Source: Sulfurovum sp.
GTDB taxonomy: Bacteria; Campylobacterota; Campylobacteria; Campylobacterales; Sulfurovaceae
Direction: 5' to 3'
Length of the DNA stretch: 6,747 nucleotides
Assembly: GCA_026193735.1 (NCBI GenBank)
Contig: JAPHUJ010000035.1
Coordinates: 1 to 6,747, forward strand
The position numbers and the translations under genes are program-made. The notes below the pieces were generated by a model. It had not been told where the DNA came from. It saw only the letters and a program-made list of their open reading frames with translations, and searched no databases. This document shows, in pieces, positions 5,555-6,747 of this stretch. How positions within the stretch are numbered: the stretch's first letter is position 1; each line of letters starts with the position of its first letter.

Positions 5555-6529
5555 ATGAGTTTTGTAAATCCACAGTTCTTTTGGGCTCTTATCGTTCCTT
5601 TTGTCATCTTTACCTTCCTTATCTCCACAAACAAAGAGAGACTTTCCCGTATCTTTGATGAGAAAGTACTGAAACGTTTGAGTGCTACAGATGAGAGTAT
5701 GCCTTTGGCAGTACGTAACCTTCTTATGCTTTTAGCACTATTTTTGATGATAGTTGCTATGGCTAGGCCAGTGATGGAAAAAGGTGATAAAACGGTAGAA
5801 GTGCAAGGGTTGACACTCTTAACTGCATTGGATATCTCTGGTTCGATGAGAAGTACAGATGTCTATCCTAACCGTTTGACCTTTGCGAAAAAGAAGATGA
5901 ATACATTTTTTGATGCAATGCCAAGCGACGAGATAGGTGTGGTGGCATTTGCTTACAGTCCTTTTGTTTTGGCACCTTTTTCAAGTGACAAGGAGACTCT
6001 TAAAATGATGGTGGAAGGTGTAGATGACTCTTACATCAACATGGGTTCTACAGACTTTTCGGCATTGGGTGAGTTGGCAAGTTCTTTACTAGAAAAGAAA
6101 AAACCTAAGATTCTGGTACTTTTTTCCGATGGTGGAGATGAAGAAGCCATAGCAGGCTTTGCCGAAATCCTTAAAGAGAATAAAATTGACCTTTATGTGG
6201 TACTTGTAGGAACCCAAAAAGGGGCTCCTGTCATCGATGAAAATGGTAAACCTTTTACACTTGAAGACGGCACAATCGCCATTACACAAAGAAATGATGC
6301 ATTAGGAGAACTGGCCAAAGAAAATGATGGTGCGTATATGATAGCAAGTACGGGGAAAGAAGACATAAAACAACTGGTTTCCGTGATACGAAGCAAATAT
6401 AAAAATCAGCAACAAGGCGAAGTGACGGTCAAAGAACGTGTTGAGTTTTTTTACTATCCATTAGGTTTAGGGTTATTTTTCTTGCTGATAGCATTTAGTT
6501 CTGCACCACGTCCAAGGAGAGAAGTATGA
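5555..6529 (+). CDS. batB: BatB-like VWA-domain inner-membrane protein
   Basis: 324 residues. The ATG at 5555 has AGGGGG at 5541-5546, inside the end of batA, 8 bases upstream. Layout: two TM helices (~8-24 and 52-72), an ARPVMEKG junction, a VWA domain with complete MIDAS (DISGSM 93-98; T166 in MGSTDFSA; D192 in LFSDGGD), and a C-terminal TM helix (~299-316) ending in PRPRREV. The GTQKGAPVI...NGKPF...LGELAKENDGAYMIAS segment (~219-265) is typical of BatB rather than BatA and separates the two paralogues. Expected role: second VWA subunit of the Bat membrane complex. The stop overlaps the next start by ATGA. Confidence 0.93.
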   Translation: MSFVNPQFFWALIVPFVIFTFLISTNKERLSRIFDEKVLKRLSATDESMPLAVRNLLMLLALFLMIVAMARPVMEKGDKTVEVQGLTLLTALDISGSMRSTDVYPNRLTFAKKKMNTFFDAMPSDEIGVVAFAYSPFVLAPFSSDKETLKMMVEGVDDSYINMGSTDFSALGELASSLLEKKKPKILVLFSDGGDEEAIAGFAEILKENKIDLYVVLVGTQKGAPVIDENGKPFTLEDGTIAITQRNDALGELAKENDGAYMIASTGKEDIKQLVSVIRSKYKNQQQGEVTVKERVEFFYYPLGLGLFFLLIAFSSAPRPRREV

Positions 6530-6747
6530 GAAAGTTAATTTTATCTATGGCGGGAATGGGTGTCTTACTCCATGCCGGACTCACCGACTTCAAAACCATA
6601 AAAGAAGCAAATCAGGCCTATGAAGCCAAAGAGTATGCGAAAAGTGCAGCCTTGTTAAACAGTTTAGATGATAAAAGTCCCCAAAAGCAGTATGACATAG
6701 GGAATGCACTCTATAAAGATCAAAAATATGATGAAGCCATAAAAGCA
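6526..6747 (+). CDS. TPR-repeat periplasmic protein, BatC-like (3' end outside window)
   Basis: The first 74 codons are open to the window end. ATG 6526 overlaps the batB stop by four bases and has AAGGAG (6514-6519) six bases upstream. The N-terminus is a signal peptide (MRKLILSMAGMGVLLHA, likely cleavage near residue 17), so the protein is exported to the periplasm. Next come TPR-type helix pairs: ANQAYEAKEYAKSAALLNSL (~29-48) and YDIGNALYKDQKYDEAIKA (56-74), with the A-x-Y-x-x-K-x-Y/W-A spacing of TPRs. Position directly after batB and the TPR start match BatC of Bat operons; BatE-like or fused forms cannot be excluded with only 74 residues. A BatD-type gene would be expected further downstream. 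Confidence 0.85.
   Translation, partial: MRKLILSMAGMGVLLHAGLTDFKTIKEANQAYEAKEYAKSAALLNSLDDKSPQKQYDIGNALYKDQKYDEAIKA

Noticed and set aside
2313..6747. MoxR-VWA arrangement as an anti-phage or RavA-ViaA-like conflict system
   Set aside because: The VWA proteins have the two-TM-plus-C-terminal-TM architecture of BatA/BatB, with DUF58, DUF4381-like and TPR neighbours. No nuclease, protease, toxin or nucleotide-sensor effector is present.
1..6747. CRISPR array, tRNA/rRNA, insertion sequence or prophage remnants
   Set aside because: No regular short direct repeats with unique spacers, no cloverleaf or rRNA-like segment, no transposase or integrase motif, and no terminal inverted repeats with target duplication were seen.

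Overview
The window is AT-rich bacterial DNA from a Gram-negative organism. The outer-membrane barrel, the Bat-type operon, the codon usage and two TTG starts with good Shine-Dalgarno sites fit a Campylobacterota member (Sulfurimonas/Sulfurovum-like). That placement is an inference; no rRNA or taxonomic marker is present. All credible genes are on the + strand.

Left part (1-2214): the 3' end of a large surface/adhesin-type gene and, overlapping its stop by one base, a small outer-membrane beta-barrel gene. The adhesin fragment runs through the tail of one DUF7507/DUF11-like repeat, a complete second one, two CshA-type fibril repeats, a cadherin-like/Big_9-type module and a C-terminal sorting-signal-like tail (Gly-Gly motif, hydrophobic helix, Arg cluster). 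It carries nine extended bacterial N-glycosylation sequons (D/E-x-N-x-S/T), far more than its composition predicts.

Middle (2215-2312): a 98-base gap holding a hairpin, a 10-bp perfect inverted repeat that would compete with it, two TTAACC hexamers exactly 11 bp apart, and a TATACT -10 candidate. This looks like the regulated promoter of the downstream operon.

Right part (2313-6747): a Bat (Bacteroides aerotolerance)-type operon. Its order is a MoxR-family AAA+ ATPase, a DUF58 protein whose expected MIDAS residues are degenerate, a small DUF4381-like single-pass membrane protein, BatA (VWA, intact MIDAS), BatB (VWA, intact MIDAS), and the start of a secreted TPR protein (BatC-like) cut by the window end. 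From the DUF58 gene onward, genes overlap or lie within a few bases, so translation is probably coupled. A 138-base gap between the moxR and DUF58 genes contains two strong hairpins, the first followed by a T-run, which may act as a partial terminator, processing site or dispersed repeat. By family knowledge, the MoxR ATPase is thought to act as a chaperone-like partner of the VWA proteins, which sit in the inner membrane with their domains facing outward or inward between TM segments. Their physiological role is usually described as envelope or oxidative stress tolerance but is not settled.

No tRNA, rRNA, CRISPR, transposase or integrase is visible. The most unusual points are the sequon density, the direct-repeat operator candidate, the lost MIDAS in DUF58 and the structured intra-operon spacer.
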